The notes: generated by a model not told the origin, from the sequence alone. Counted from the stretch's first letter, positions 13,571-26,700 are shown. The stretch: 64,000 nucleotides of DNA from Casuarina equisetifolia (GCA_028551475.1 CM052359.1:1756001-1820000), one strand, 5' to 3'. Translations and numbers: made by a program.

Positions 13571-16500
13571 AATATCTTTTCTAAAAAAAAAGAAAAAGAT
13601 ATAAACAATAGTATAACACATTTTATTAATATATCAATAAGACTAGACGTAAAAATTATATTTTAAATAACTATAAATAATATAATATATTATTAACTCT
13701 TTAAAAAATTAATCACTTATATATTAAACTGTCACATAAAAATAAAAATACAAATATAAATATATTAAAAAGCATCTTTACTTAACTTTATTATAATTTA
13801 TAATTAATTAATCTTAATTGATCATTTACATTAACATACTTAATTAATAACTTCAACAATAGAATAAAAATTCTATAGAATGAGATGACACAATTCCTCG
13901 CACGCGTTCAAAGGAGAAAAGACTCAAACCCAGGTGACATTGTTGATTAAGGTTTGGCTTAGATAATACTTGCAACTAAATCATCTTGGCTTGGGTTTTC
14001 CATTTATTGAAATTCTTATATGTTTAATTATATAAATTTAGTAAGCCTCTGTCTACATACGTTGGCCGACAAAACACACTGCCCATATGAACGAAGAAAA
14101 AACTTTGCACACCCAGGTAGGCCATTCCTCCTATAGGCTCGCTGCTAAGCAAATAGGTAGAGGTGGCAACCCATAATTGAGAAACCTATAGTCGAACATA
14201 TGTTTTTGTCTTTGTTGTATGACAAAAAAAGAAGACGCTTGATGTTGACAATGTTTAATCACATATTACTAGAGAATAATAATGTGGGGAGGCTTGTTAA
14301 TGAATGTTTCATTACCTTAATTAATTTTTAGATTGGATGTGAGTTTTACCACATAACATTACGAAAAAGTTTAATACTCTTACAAATATGAAAAAGCTTA
14401 AAGTTTGCGCAATACAAATAACGCTATAAATGGTACAAACTATTTTTGTTAATGGACATGTTGACAATGTAAATGTTTGATGTTATATTATTAAGAAAGG
14501 ATCTTGTAATGAGACTTATATAAGTTTTTTTTTTTGGCTAACTTTTGAATTGGATATAAATTGTATAACCTTGCAAGTATCTTTCGGGCCAACACAACAT
14601 GACATTTGGGTTTCTTTCTTTTAGAATACTCAATTTATTTAATATAAAAATTTTGTAAAAAGATAAAAAGTAATACGGTAATAATATATATATTTATATA
14701 AAATTATGTGAATGGTTACCCATGATAATTTAATAATACAATAATATTGAAATTGTGTCATGGGACTTCGTCTTATGACTTTATTGTTAAGAATCTTTCA
14801 TCAAAATTTATCTTAAATAGGTTATAAGCAAATAATATTTTTTAAACATAGTTAGAATTGGAATTCTTAAGAAACATTTGTTTTTCTTTCTTTTCTTTTA
14901 AATACTTTGTTACCATGATATAAATATTACAATGGCTTTTAACACAACACTAATATTCACTTTAATAAATTATAACTTAATAATCAAAGTAGAGAATCTT
15001 ACATGTTGAGGTGATTAGCATCAATACATAAAACTTGATAGTCAATACAAAATTGTTATTAAAATGTTGAGGTTTCACAATCGAATTATTTTAATAAAAA
15101 ATTGTTAGAAAGTTTTCAAAATATAAAAATGATAAAAATAGATAAGGCAAACTAAAAATTTTAAAGACTTTACTTGAATAGGCTTGTAAGAGAGAATAAT
15201 ATCTTCATATCTGAGAGGCATAATTGGCTAATATTTGAATCACATGGAATATATGCTAGACTCCCGTAAGTATCTGAAATCCACGGTGTAAGAGCTTGCC
15301 ACACTCCATCGACTTTTGTCTTTGTCTACTGTGTAATTGGACAGTTCGGTGATAGAGCTGTGGAATTGATTTGCCACCATCAAAAGCATGATTAAAAGTA
15401 TGAAAAGCAAGGGATACCTTTTAGATGGGCCAGCTAGAAACGGCAATATTTTATCAATCATATATCGCCACTGATGGTGGAGTCAAAATTAAGATTAGGG
15501 TTAAAACTATCATTTTCCATTTACGAGGTTAAAATTATCTTTTAAAATATATATGAGATTTCAATGAAACTCAAAGCTATGACCTTTTAGAAGAGTTGTA
15601 AGTTCAAGTTGGTTTGTATATGAATGACTAGTTTGTTTTAAATTATTGAAATAAAATGTGTATTTTACCATATCATTATATTGGTTTACTATGTTATTTT
15701 ACATAAAAATATTTTTTTCTCATACAAATTAGATTTCAATAACAAAGTTAAATTTTCAAGACAACATTAAAGTTTTCACTTTAAGTAAGATATTCATTCA
15801 TTAATAGATTGAATTTGTAAGATAGATGAAGTTTTATACAGGAAGATAATAGTTATAAAATAAATTTTAGATAAAAATAATTTTTTAATCATTAGACTAA
15901 CTTTTAAATTATATCTTTAGACATTTTGCAATAATATTATAGTTTATGTTAATTATGTTTTAACTCATATGACATTAAGTTCAATAATGCCAGAAGTGTG
16001 TACAAGACAAAAACATTATATTAAAAAAATATTTAAAATAAATTTCGCATGAAGAAAAACAACCAATGTTTGAGTTGAGTCCTTTCAACCTTTGGTTTTT
16101 TAAAAACAATGTTATTTTTTATATTTTAAAAATTTAAGAAACAAACTAGGCCCACAAACCTAGTGTACGTTTTGGATGTGCACAAAATGATTAGCCCGAA
16201 GTCCTAGTTTAGGACATGACCCAAGATGGAGCCCACGAGGGAGTGTCCACTAGAGAGAAGACATGTCCTAATCAACGCCGAATGGTGCTTTCCCATAGAA
16301 CTAACGGGCTCGAGACCATCCAACCACCGTTGTCAACCTCAATCAACAAAATTCCAGTGAAGTGGACGCGAAGAAAACAAAACCCCATGATTTGATTTAA
16401 TCTTCTTTGAGTAACCAAAAATCTCCACCACCACCACCACCACCTCCCGTTGGCAACGACCCCTCCTTGCACCTCCTAACTCTTGCAACATGTATTAAAA

Positions 16501-16576
16501 GGAGATCATTGTCGTCGTCTTCATTCATTCTTATCTCGGTATCTACTTCTGTCTTCTGCAGTGGACGGCGCTGAAG
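13571..16576. other. AT-rich intergenic region
   Basis: Very AT-rich DNA between TRA1 and the WEB-family gene. It holds one short minus-strand ORF (15,240-15,461, listed separately) and, near 15,826-15,990, a copy of an AT-rich dispersed motif also seen at 18.7-19.0 kb and 29.1 kb. The last 150 bases become GC-richer, with a CAC/CCA trinucleotide run at about 16,424-16,446, and probably form the promoter and leader of the next gene. No RNA gene or transposase was seen. Confidence 0.6.
15240..15461 (-). CDS. Possible small membrane or secreted peptide (hypothetical)
   Basis: A 73-codon ORF with a true ATG at 15,461 and a TGA at 15,240-15,242. The predicted product has a short polar start (MIDKILPFLAGPSKRYP), a strongly hydrophobic stretch at about residues 18-30 rich in Leu, Ile and Met, and a polar tail with no cysteine. 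The hydrophobic part could be a signal anchor or signal peptide. It stands out because its base composition is less AT-rich than its surroundings. I recognise no CLE, IDA, CEP, PSK or RALF signature in the tail. It may equally be a chance ORF or a gene remnant. Confidence 0.2.
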   Translation of the reverse strand: MIDKILPFLAGPSKRYPLLFILLIMLLMVANQFHSSITELSNYTVDKDKSRWSVASSYTVDFRYLRESSIYSM

Positions 16577-18046
16577 ATGGACGGAGAAGGGGGCGGAGCC
16601 GTGGCCGCACATCAAGCAGAGATCGACACCCAAGCTCCGTTCAAGTCGGTTAAAGAAGCCGTTATGCTGTTCGGAGAAAGAGTTTTGGCGGGGGAAATCT
16701 ACGCCAACAAGCTCAAACAGGTCCTATCTCTTTTCCTTCCGCCATCACCAAGTTTGTCCTGGTTTTTACTAAAATGTTCAATGCTTATTCAAGCCTCAAC
16801 TTGAGAGTTATATGATATGGGGCGTTGTATTTTGAATTTAGATTACAATATTATATCAAAAAACTTTTTGTAGTTAAAGAGTAGACTTGTTAGAATATTC
16901 AAGTATTATCACTCTAGCAAAAATAAGACACATTATTGTTAGGCCCAATTTTGATAGGCTCATTAATGTTATCTTACATCAATGAAGATTATGAGATTCA
17001 CTTATATAGAGTTATATTGATGTATAAAAGATTACTCTAATTAATTCAGACTTTTTAAACTCTTTCTATAGTGGCATCTATAAGATTATTGGTCTCATAA
17101 CATTCATTTTCAAGCCCAATAATTCTCTTTCCCTAACAACTTATTGTTAACATGGGTCAAATTTATAATATGTTTTAAGATTACTTATTACTATTTTTAG
17201 ATATTATTATAGTAGTTGATTACCTGCTAGTTTAGTAGTAAGTTAACAAGACTTAAAACTTCAAGTTTAGATATATATATAGGCAAATAAGTATTACCAC
17301 AATATAAAATACAATTACTTTTTGTAAGTTACAGGTCATAGTTCTTAAACTCCCCTATCTAATGGTTTTACACGTGCAAAATTTACATGCTTTAGTTAGC
17401 CAGTTCAGAACAGAAAAATGAACTGCAATACTAGTATTAGCTACGGATGGTGGTATGTGCTTACATATCCAGAGCGAGTGCAGTAAAAGACGTAACATTC
17501 TTGAAAATGAGAAGCATACATTTTACTGAATGTTTCTGTCAGATTCGAGCTGGAACAGGTGAATCGGGGCAGGCTCAGTCCAGAATTGCTGCCTTAACAT
17601 CCGAGCTTGAAGAAACGAAGCAAAGCCTTGAGAAAGCTAAAGAAGAAGGCAACTCCATGGCACGCTGCATAAAATCTCTAAGAGAAGAGCTCGAACAGGC
17701 AAAGAAAGAACTCCGAGGGTTGAAGGCAAAAGACTTCCAGAAGCAGACTCTGGATCCCGAGATCGAAGACCTCAAATTCATCGAAAACACGATAAAGACG
17801 AAGACCGAGGAGGAAAAGGAGTTTCAGAAGAAGAGATACGTGAAGTTTGCCAGCCCTCCTTCGCTGGCTCAAGTTATTGTTAACAAAGATGAGCTGCTGG
17901 AAAGACCACCTTCTGTTAAGAAGACGAAGAAGAAGCCATTGATGCCGCTTGTTGGATGGCTATTTTCGAGAAAGAAAGGAGGCCGCCAAGATGACTCTCC
18001 GAGAGCCTGGGGCGGCCCTGCGCTGAGGAACATTTTTGCTACGTAA
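16577..18046 (+). CDS. Short WEB-family (DUF827) coiled-coil protein
   Basis: Two exons, 16577-16720 and 17543-18046, join in phase 0 with GT-AG borders and give 215 residues. The N-terminus (about residues 20-48) carries the [11 protein letters not shown] block typical of short WEB proteins. Residues about 58-100 are a heptad-like coiled coil rich in Glu, Lys and Leu. A conserved [12 protein letters not shown] segment follows, then [13 protein letters not shown] and a basic C-terminus ([16 protein letters not shown]). The family includes WEB1, which acts in light-driven chloroplast movement; the short members, such as At2g17940 and At1g75720, have no firm role that I know of. The position between TRA1 and WUS fits At2g17940. 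The 822-nt intron is AT-rich. Identification of the family is strong; function is unknown. Confidence 0.9.
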
Positions 18047-21000
18047 TTTCATTGTTGTCGTGTCAATGTATGTACAAAAGAAAGAGTTAAACAAAAAAAG
18101 ACCTTTAAAGTTCATAGGGAAGTATGGTTTTTTTCCGTGGTTATTTGGTTTGAAAAGAAATAATCAAAGCTCTATAAATAAGAAACTGTTAGCTCTTTCC
18201 TTCTTTTGTTTTGCTCTCCATTTTTTTTTTTTTTGCTTTTTAAATAAAAAATAGTAAGATTTGTAAGAAGTATAATGAGCTAATGTGTTAATAATTTAAA
18301 ACATGTCAACAATTTCCATGTTCAGCAGAGCATGAATGGACCCAATTTCTATTGTCTACTCTAAACCATAGAAACTTCACCAGGAATGGACCCAAGAACC
18401 TTTTCTTTTAGGCCCATACCATTTTATCATCTTGTCTGCTTATCAGACAACAGGGCAAAGGGGACATTGTTTTGGAATGGTCGCAAAATCTAGCAGGCAA
18501 ACAAATTAGAGCCATTTTCTGTCGATTATTTGATGAACACTCCCTCCATGTCCTCGTGAAAACTGTACATGGTTTAGACGATTTGGAATGAATAATTTGG
18601 ATTTACTCGTTTCCTTGTTTAATATGGAGTCGTAGTAGCGGTAAAATGGCAACTTTTATCATGTTAACTATAAATACCTAGTTTTGAATTAAATGAGTGT
18701 ATTATTTAGTGATTTATTATTTATAGAAGGAGGACAAAGTTCTACATGAAAAGATAAGATTTTTAAGATGATATTTAATGAAATAAAACTCTTTACCCTT
18801 ATAGTTAGCTTTTGAATTATATTTTAAATCTTTTGACATGAAATTAAAATTCAGTTGATTTTACTTTAGCTCATATAACCTTTAGCTTTATAACACTCCA
18901 TATACAAGAAAATGAATGCAAGATCATAGTCTTATATAAAATATAAAATCCATAAGATAAAGCTTAAATGAAACAAGAATATTCAAATTTTAGAATTAAC
19001 TCTTGAATTAAGTTTTTAGGCCTTTTAACATGTTACAAAAAAAGGAAAAGAATATAAAAATTTAAAAATAATGATAAATTGTTGTTTCTCATATACAATT
19101 ATTGATGCTCTTTTAGTTTGGTTGTATATACATGTGTTTGTTGCGTGATTCTCTCTTTATTCTCCCCAAATCTTGCATATTGTTTAAATGAAGTTTGACA
19201 CTTCGAAGGATGAGAATGAAAGCATGATAATCAAGAAAAGCGTCCTTTTGATTCAGAATCTCAACCCATTTGAACCTTCGAACTCAATATTGAAATCCAA
19301 TGCCTTCTCTATCCAAAGAGGCACGTACTGTTTGTCACATTCAGAGACAAAGCAAAAGACAGGAGTAGCCATTGCACATGTAAACATGTGAGCCAAACCG
19401 GCGGAAGATAAAAAAAGATTTGCTAGTAATGGCATCTGTGACGACTCCGCTGCGGCGGCCATGGACCATTGGCTTTCAGCCTGTGCAGTGTACCTACGTC
19501 CCACGATCCAACATACAAGAAACAAATCCCGAAGGCAAAGAGATCGAACACCCATTGCATAGAATTTTTGGGATTGGAACACGGCAAACAACCAAGGTGT
19601 CTAAAATCAGCCCTTCTAAAAAACAACATTGGCATTGCATAGAATTTTGTCAACATATTTGTGGGTTCGTCAGCATTATATACTTTTTTTGTGAAAAAAA
19701 ATTACCAAGACAAAATTTAAATAATACAATACAAATATCATTTAAAAGTAGATATTGTTGAACTAAAATGTTTCAAGTTCAACATTAAGTATGTATGCTA
19801 TCAAATCCAATCAAATTTAAAAGTTAATTCAAGAGATAATAAAACTCTTATTCATTTAATTACTATTTCAAACTTATTTCTTTATAATGTGAGAAAAATT
19901 ATTTACATCGTAATAGTTTCACTTGTCATAATGGCTACCTTTCAGACCAACTTTAGTGTCATTCATTTATTAATAACGTGAGAATAATTATCTACATTTT
20001 AACAATTTTTTCTTATAAATTAACTTAAAATGAGATTTAGATAATGTAAAACTCACAAGATATAGGTAAGTTTAGAAATTTTTAAGATTTCTTTCCATTA
20101 GAAAAAGAATTTTTGTTTAAGTGAGATCATTCTTTGGAAGACCCTCAACATAAAAGGAAGAAACTAAGAAGATGCAAGGCAGCTTGCGCAGCCTTGCAGG
20201 CTTGGGATAACACAAAGCCGTCCCCGATTAAGGATCTTATAAAATCGAAGCCACAAGAACACAGAATACCTTAACCAACAAAAGTACACTTCCCCGTATT
20301 TGTTTCCAGGTTTTCATGCAGTTGCGTTGTCAGTAGACATTATACGACAAACCACTCCAAAACCGACTTCATTTCTTAATTCCGCCGTCGTGATCGGTTT
20401 TGACTCGCCGCTCATTCCCAGCCTTTCCAGCGAAATTTCTGACACGCTAATGATTTTTTTTGCAGGTTCCAGACTCTGTCACTGCCTTAATTAACGCCAC
20501 ATAATTGCTGTTTGCCTTATTATATTGTTGTTACGTTGATTTATGCTGTAAGAAGAAGCACAGATTTCTTGTCTCGCTACTATGCACATGTTATAGCCGT
20601 GACAAGCAGAGAACTTGAAGGTTCCACGTTCAACGTACTTCCCGGAAATATAAAATATATTCGTGTATTTGTCTTATTGTCTAGATGTATATGTTTTACG
20701 TTTCATGATAATTTTTTATATGAAAAATGGTCATCTTTTATGTAAGTTGAATTAAAAAAAAAATTCAATTTTTGTTAATTAAACTTTTAAAATCGGCTAT
20801 ATTATTAAATATGTCATATATATATATATATATCTCATGTTATTTAAATATGTCATGATATAAGCTAGTTGTGTGCAAGGTAAAGTCTTATACTAAAAGC
20901 TTAATACTCACTCAACTTCAAAAGTTAGCTTATAATATAAAACTTTCATCTTACACATGTTTGTGTATGTTGAGAACCACTTTGCACCAAGCAAGTTGCA

Positions 21001-21808
21001 CGGGATGAAATAAATTTGACCCAATCTTTGATGTATTGTTAAATGATTCAAATACTCAATCAAAAGTTAGTTCAAAGGTTGAAGAAGCATTTCCTTCATT
21101 TTAAATTTAATAAATGATTATGTTTTTGATATAAAACTTTTGTTTTTTACACTCTAATTCTGAGCCAAAACTTAAAAAGTCTTACATCTAATATACTTTT
21201 TAGAAAGACAAATATATGTGTAAGATTTGTCTTATACATCATATTTGCTTATAAAGTTTAACTTGATAACTAATAATTGAAAATAATGTCTATTTATATT
21301 ACCAAATTTTATAATAATATGATTTTTATATGAGAAAATGGTCATATTCTTACAAAATGGTTTTAAAGAGAGAAAAACTACTTTGTCTTCGTTAATTAAA
21401 CTCAAATTCCATTGTGAAATTAGAATTCTCATGCTTTGTTATATATATCATCTTATTCAAATATGTAATAATATAAGCTATTTCAAGCCGAAAACTTAAA
21501 AGTCCCACAAATATATGCGTAAGATTTGTCTTCTACATCATATTCGCCCACGAAGCTTATCCTGATAACTAGTATTTGAAAACAATGTCTATTTACATTA
21601 CTTAAATTTTATCATAATATCCTCTTTATGTGAAAAATAGAAAAATTTCTCAATTTTTATAAATTAAACCCGTAAATTCTATATATATAAAAAAAAAGGC
21701 TTGTATCCAAAGCTGTGCAGGTTGTAATACTTGGAGAGTCTCACGTTCAACGTACTATCGAGTAACATAAATATATAGTAAGATTTGTCGTATGCATTAG
21801 ATTCGCCT
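18047..21808. other. Repeat-rich intergenic region
   Basis: It begins with the probable 3' UTR of the WEB-family gene. Two diverged copies of an AT-rich dispersed motif lie at about 18,735-18,870 and 18,900-19,040. A GC-richer patch at 19,190-19,660 gives a minus-strand ORF of 112 codons (19,253-19,591) with no recognisable family. Within it the 14-mer TTGCATAGAATTTT occurs twice about 80 bases apart, near 19,554 and 19,635. Another less AT-rich patch lies at 20,150-20,500. From about 20,620 onward a degenerate tandem repeat array runs into the next gene (listed separately). Confidence 0.55.
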
Positions 21809-21815
21809 ATGAAGC
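20620..21815 (+). repeat. Degenerate tandem array of ~300-bp AT-rich units
   Basis: Related segments recur in order. The clearest pair is 21,208-21,335 and 21,510-21,635: both run from AAATATATG through TAAGATTTGTCTT, a CATCATATT block and AATGTCTATTTA to a TATGTGAAAAA-like end. A further partial copy at about 21,765-21,815 has TAAGATTTGTCGTATGCAT then ATTCGCCTATGAAG, matching ATTCGCCCACGAAG of the preceding copy. A looser copy lies at about 20,640-20,880, and CACGTTCAACGTAC occurs at both ~20,625 and ~21,743. Divergence between the clearest units is moderate, by eye 15-25 percent. The array ends inside the 5' end of the josephin-like gene. Confidence 0.65.
21676..21690 (+). promoter_or_regulatory. 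Candidate TATA box of the josephin-like gene
   Basis: A TCTATATATATAAAA element lies about 120-160 bases before the two candidate ATGs of the small gene at 21.8 kb. Spacing is reasonable for a plant core promoter. It sits inside the degenerate tandem array, so the promoter may be built from repeat DNA. Confidence 0.4.
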
Positions 21816-22201
21816 CCCGCGGCGGCGACCAACGACCAGAGCCAAAGATGGAGAAGCCGAAAGGAAGCCCCAGGAAACTGAAAACCAGCCTCTGCATCCC
21901 CAGGTTTCGAAGCAACTCGTGCGTCAACAAGAACAAACGCCTGTCTCCGATGACGCTTCTGGAGCGTTTCCGCGAGGCTGTGTTCCGCCTGATCATGCTG
22001 TCCGCGCTGTCCAAGGCCTCAAGCCACGCCGGATCCGGCGACACACAGCGGTGCTACTACCCGCCGAACGACCCTCACCACAGCGAAGCCGTCGCCGACT
22101 GTATTGAGTTCATAAAGAAGAAGGCGTCGACGGACGACGAGAACCGTGACTCCTCCGCTAGTAGTTCTTCTCAGGCGGCCGTGCCTGTGCCGGTCATGTA
22201 A
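21809..22201 (+). CDS. Small josephin-like plant protein
   Basis: A single exon of 130 codons from the first ATG (21,809), or 117 from the second (21,848), ending at TAA/22,201. It is GC-rich and clearly coding against AT-rich flanks. The middle is basic (KPKGSPRKLKTSLCIPRF), followed by RLSPMTLLERFREAVFRLIM, and near the C-terminus HSEAVADCIEFIKKKAS. This last block is like the H-x-EAV-DCIEFI motif of small plant proteins that databases label josephin-like, though they lack the full Josephin protease domain. A low-complexity Ser/Asp tail follows. The first ATG lies in the last unit of a tandem repeat, so the second ATG may be the ancestral start. Function unknown; it has no counterpart in the recalled Arabidopsis gene order. 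Confidence 0.7.
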   Translation: MKPRGGDQRPEPKMEKPKGSPRKLKTSLCIPRFRSNSCVNKNKRLSPMTLLERFREAVFRLIMLSALSKASSHAGSGDTQRCYYPPNDPHHSEAVADCIEFIKKKASTDDENRDSSASSSSQAAVPVPVM

Positions 22202-23740
22202 TCCTCCTGCGTGATTCGGCCGCCGGTGTCTTTGTTTGCCATTCTTTGGTCTTTTCTTGAGGGTGATTGATTACTGGTTTGTCAGATACAGATTTGTAAA
22301 TCGATGTGCATGAAAACAGAAACTGTAGATTTTCTTTCTCCAGAAGTTCTAAGTTGTTATGAATTATAAAGTTTGTTTCCTGAGCTTTCTTTTTCACAAG
22401 AACTGTTATTATGTTGGAATTCTTCTTTTTCTCATTATCTAGATCTGTGTAACCGCCCTTAACACTTTACTAACTTTCATTAATTTGAGTTTATGCATTA
22501 TTCACCTAATGTAGCATCACAATAGCTTGATAATTTAAGTCCTACATTGCTAGGACTAAAATTATTTTGATTTACAATATAAAAAAATTAAGATTTCTTT
22601 CAAGTTGTTATCTGAATTATTTGTACTTTTTCAATTTAGTTAATGAGGGAATAACTTTTTATGGATATGGAAAAATTTATTTTGTCATGCAAATTTCGAT
22701 CGATGTCTATATAACAAAACAATATCTCTTCAATCAAAGGGTAAACAAAACACAACAAATAATCTTTACATGTATAAATCTAATCTAAATATATTATGAA
22801 GCAAAACAATGAGGTTTTTGTTAAAATTAGTTGGGAATTGTCCCACATTGTTAAGGAATAGAATTTTTTAATATAATATCATAGTTTGGTCCATCTTTAG
22901 TATTCCTATGAATATAGGAAAAAAGTTTACATAAAGAAAATTGTACCGCATTATGATCCAAATTGAACCATTGTAGTAAGAAGGAGTGTTAAAATGGGTA
23001 AGGAGCTATCTCACGGCACTATGTTGTGGGCTTGTAAAGTAATTTATATGTAAAAAATGCTCTTCTTTTCTTAAACTAGCTTTTCTAAAATAATTAAATT
23101 TTCTAATGGTTTCATTATTAGCTTTACATTGGAAAAACTAACAAAGTGTTTGATAATTTGTTATTTAAAACACACATAACTTTGGATGTCCATATGAGGA
23201 GAGAGATGAAATTTCCATGAAATAAGTGGTTTTTGTATCTTGCATAAAGTTTCACATAAAAAAAGTAAGAAAATGGCATGAGCTTTATATTTTACATAAG
23301 ATTATAAATCTAACTTAACATGATATTAGAGTTAAATTTTTCTTCAATGTGATTCAATCTAATTTCAAAAAATAAGGTCGATTTTCTCACGACGATTTTA
23401 CATAAGATTGAACTTGGACTATGGGAAAGAGCATGACGAGCCTTGCAAGGCCGGATCTCTCGTCCATGCACAACCAATTTGACTTGGAATTTTGGGCCTT
23501 ACTTAACGTTGTATTGCCATTTGCACAATAAGGATTACCGATTAAAAGCTTTGGGCCGGGCGCTACAGATCAACCGCCCAAATTTTGCAAGGCGAAACCC
23601 AAAAAGGAGCTCGCATGTACCCCCCGCTCCGGGGGAGCAACGCGCATATTTCCGGCGGTTGAAGACGTCGGTAGTTAGGGCTTCCGAGTCTCCGTCGGGG
23701 TTTAATTCAACTTCACAAACCGAAACAATATCTCAAAGAA
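22202..23740. other. Intergenic region upstream of the WD40 gene
   Basis: It starts with the 3' UTR of the josephin-like gene, then AT-rich DNA in which phrases of a dispersed family recur, such as GTCCTACATTGCTAGGA near 22,540 and TTGTCCCACATTGTTAAGG near 22,838. The last ~300 bases (about 23,430-23,740) are GC-richer and probably hold the promoter and leader of the WD40 gene. No other gene seen. Confidence 0.55.
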
Positions 23741-26700
23741 ATGGGTGGTATGCAGAATTGCTCTCTATCTCTCTCTTTCTCTCTCTGCCGTTCGCTGTCG
23801 CACTATTTTTCATTTTTGGCAAGCAATTTGATGTTGAGTGCTCTCTCCATATGCAGGAACACTATCAGAGAGAGAAGACAAGGTCTCGTTGGAGCTCAGT
23901 GAGGAACTTCTTCAGAGCATGGAAGTCGGCATGACCTTCAGGGACTATGTATTTTCTTTTTCACTTAATTTCTCTGATTCTTTGCCTCTTCAAACAAATC
24001 TTACTAGTTTTGTTATGTTTCCAACGTGCTATGCCTATAATGTTCCGACACTTTACGAACACAAGCAACGCACGGTGTTGATTTTTGTGTGCGCATGTGT
24101 TTGCGGATTGTAATTGGAGCCCTAATTATCTGTTTAGTAGCAGAGATTGGTATCGAGAAATGAAAACCTTAATTTGAGTCCGTGTTTGTACATTGGAAAC
24201 ATATCGTTGGAGACAGCTTACATTCTGTTCACTTATCTGATTTTTGGTTTTATTGTGGTTTTCATGTTCTTCACTTTTTGGAGGAAAAGTTTCTTAAAAC
24301 ATGTTTGAATCTATGTTTGCAGAATGGTAGAATTAGCTCGATGGATTTTCATAAGGCATCGAGTTATCTAGTAACTGCTAGTGATGATGAATCCATTCGC
24401 CTTTATGATGTCGCCAGTGCAACGTGAGTGCTATTTTCTTAAGAAAAATTCGCCCTATTCAGTGTTTCTTTACTTCTTCCCTGATTTGCCTAAATACCGT
24501 TTTTGGTTGTTCTCTCATTGTTTCTTGTGCTTTATCCAACTCTTTTAAGGCACCGGAGTTATCCTGTCATATATTAGCTTTACCATGCCGCCCTTAATAA
24601 TACTAGTGACAGGAAGTTATTAGTTTTACCAAGTCTTTCCAAGCATTTTAGTTGGTGGACTTAAAGCATTTAAGTATCGCATTGAATTCTTTTGAAAAAG
24701 GAATTGATGATACTATAAAGTATCACCATGTTTGGTTGTAAAATAATTGCTCATATGGGCAAAGACTCAGTAACTATTGAAAAGCCCTTGTCTCTGCAGT
24801 TTGTGAGATGTGAAAGTGACATTTTTTTTTTAAACGTGACAATCACATGCTGGAGACAGTTTTTCAGTTTTAGCATTCAAAACAATACTGATATTAAGTT
24901 TGAAAATCCATAAGCTCGGAGCATAAACTTGGTCAGTTGTGGGCGGTTGTGCAATAGGTTGTATCAGAGGAATTAGAGGGAATTGTAATAGAACAACTTT
25001 TATCTACGTTTTAGTTGTCAACCTGGGTGCTTAAGTTGATTATAAGTAGAGAAACTTAATCATTCATGCCTATGAAATTCTCCTATAGCCTCATGTATTT
25101 ATGTTTCACTTTATTTAATAGATGCTTCTTCCAATAGCGCAAATTGTTGAGATGCCTTTTCTTTTTATGACTTATTGCCAGCTGTTTGAAGACAATTAAC
25201 AGCAAAAAGTATGGGGTTGATCTGGTTTGCTTTACTTCTCAACCTACAACAGTAATATACTCTTCCAAAAATGGTTGGGATGGTATGTAAATCCAAAAGC
25301 ACTAGTGTCTCTAATGATTTATTTAGAATCAATTTACTTATGTGTGTATCTTACTCAGAATCTCTAAGGCTTCTATCATTGCACGATAACAAGTATCTGC
25401 GGTATTTTAAAGGTCATCATGACAGGTTTAGTTTTTCCCAACACACAATGTTTGCTTTTTGTTATTTTTCATTCTCATGTGACTGCTTGTGCTGAACACG
25501 TGTGTGTGACAAGAAAAGATTTTCTATTCTTGTTTCTAGGGTAGTGTCACTCTGCTTATCCTCTCGCAAGGATTGCTTTATCTCTGGTTCTCTTGATCGA
25601 ACTGTATTGCTTTGGGATCAAAGAGCTGAGAAATGTCAGGTTGAGGAATAATGCATATAAATTTCTCCTTTCCCGAATACTTTTACTCTTTTTACTGAGT
25701 TGTATACTATCTGCAATTTAGGGTCTTTTACGTGTACAAGGAAGGCCTGCTACATCATATGATGAACAAGGACTAGTCTTTGCAATTGCATTTGGAGGAT
25801 ACATCAGAATGTTTGATGCTCGCAAATATGAAAAGGTTGGTGTCAATATGCAAGAACATAGGAGTGGGAGGATTGTCTAGGTTTGTAAAACCATAAATAC
25901 TGATTTGGTGAAATTGGTATCCTTTTAGGGCCCTTTTGAGATATTTTCTGTTGGGGGAGATACATCTGATGCAAATGTTGTAAAGTTCAGTAACGATGGG
26001 AGACTTATGCTTTTGACAACTATGGATGGGCATATTCATGTGCTTGACTCATTCCGTGGCACACTTGTGAGTTCCCCATCTCCGGCACTCTGTAGCTTTT
26101 CAATGCAGTGATCCATTTCTTAATGGATAAAAAGAAAAGAGAGAAGGGGTTGCTACCCAGTGCTTCTCCTGTTTAAGTGGATTATCTCAGAAATTAACTG
26201 ATGAAGTTTTAATTGGTTGCCTTTGTAGACATGTTTTAATCACTTGAATGTGCTTTTTTGATCTTTGTTGATTCAGTTATCCACATATAATGTCAAGCCT
26301 GTTTCATGCAATTCTACCCTAGAGGCATCTTTCAGCCCAGAGGGAATGTTTGTTATATCAGGTACTGCTTGTGTCTTGTCAATTTAAATATTTTTTTTCT
26401 TAAGAACAGTAATTTGGATAGAAATATATTCAGAATTTGTACCTTTTTCGGTTCATTAAGTCTTGATGGTATGCTCTTGCCTTTATAGTCTTAAGTTTTG
26501 ATAGAAAGCCACATGATCCGATCTTGTCTTCTGAATATTGTGGCTTCAAATAAGATTATTCTAATACAGAGCTTCTTGAAGGTTCTGTGTTCATGGACTA
26601 GTTTTATGGGGCAAAATTTATATTTGCTGGCACACGTTCCCGATTACCTTCAGTGAACCTTTCAAAAAAGACATATCTCGTTCACTGGACTTCCGATCTT

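Noticed and set aside
20818-20834. TA run between genes
   Set aside because: A plain simple repeat inside the AT-rich tandem array with nothing to set it apart.
23443-23934. A 163-codon plus-strand ORF at the start of the WD40 gene
   Set aside because: It reads the leader, first intron and second exon in the wrong frame; the spliced start MGGTLSEREDK matches the family.
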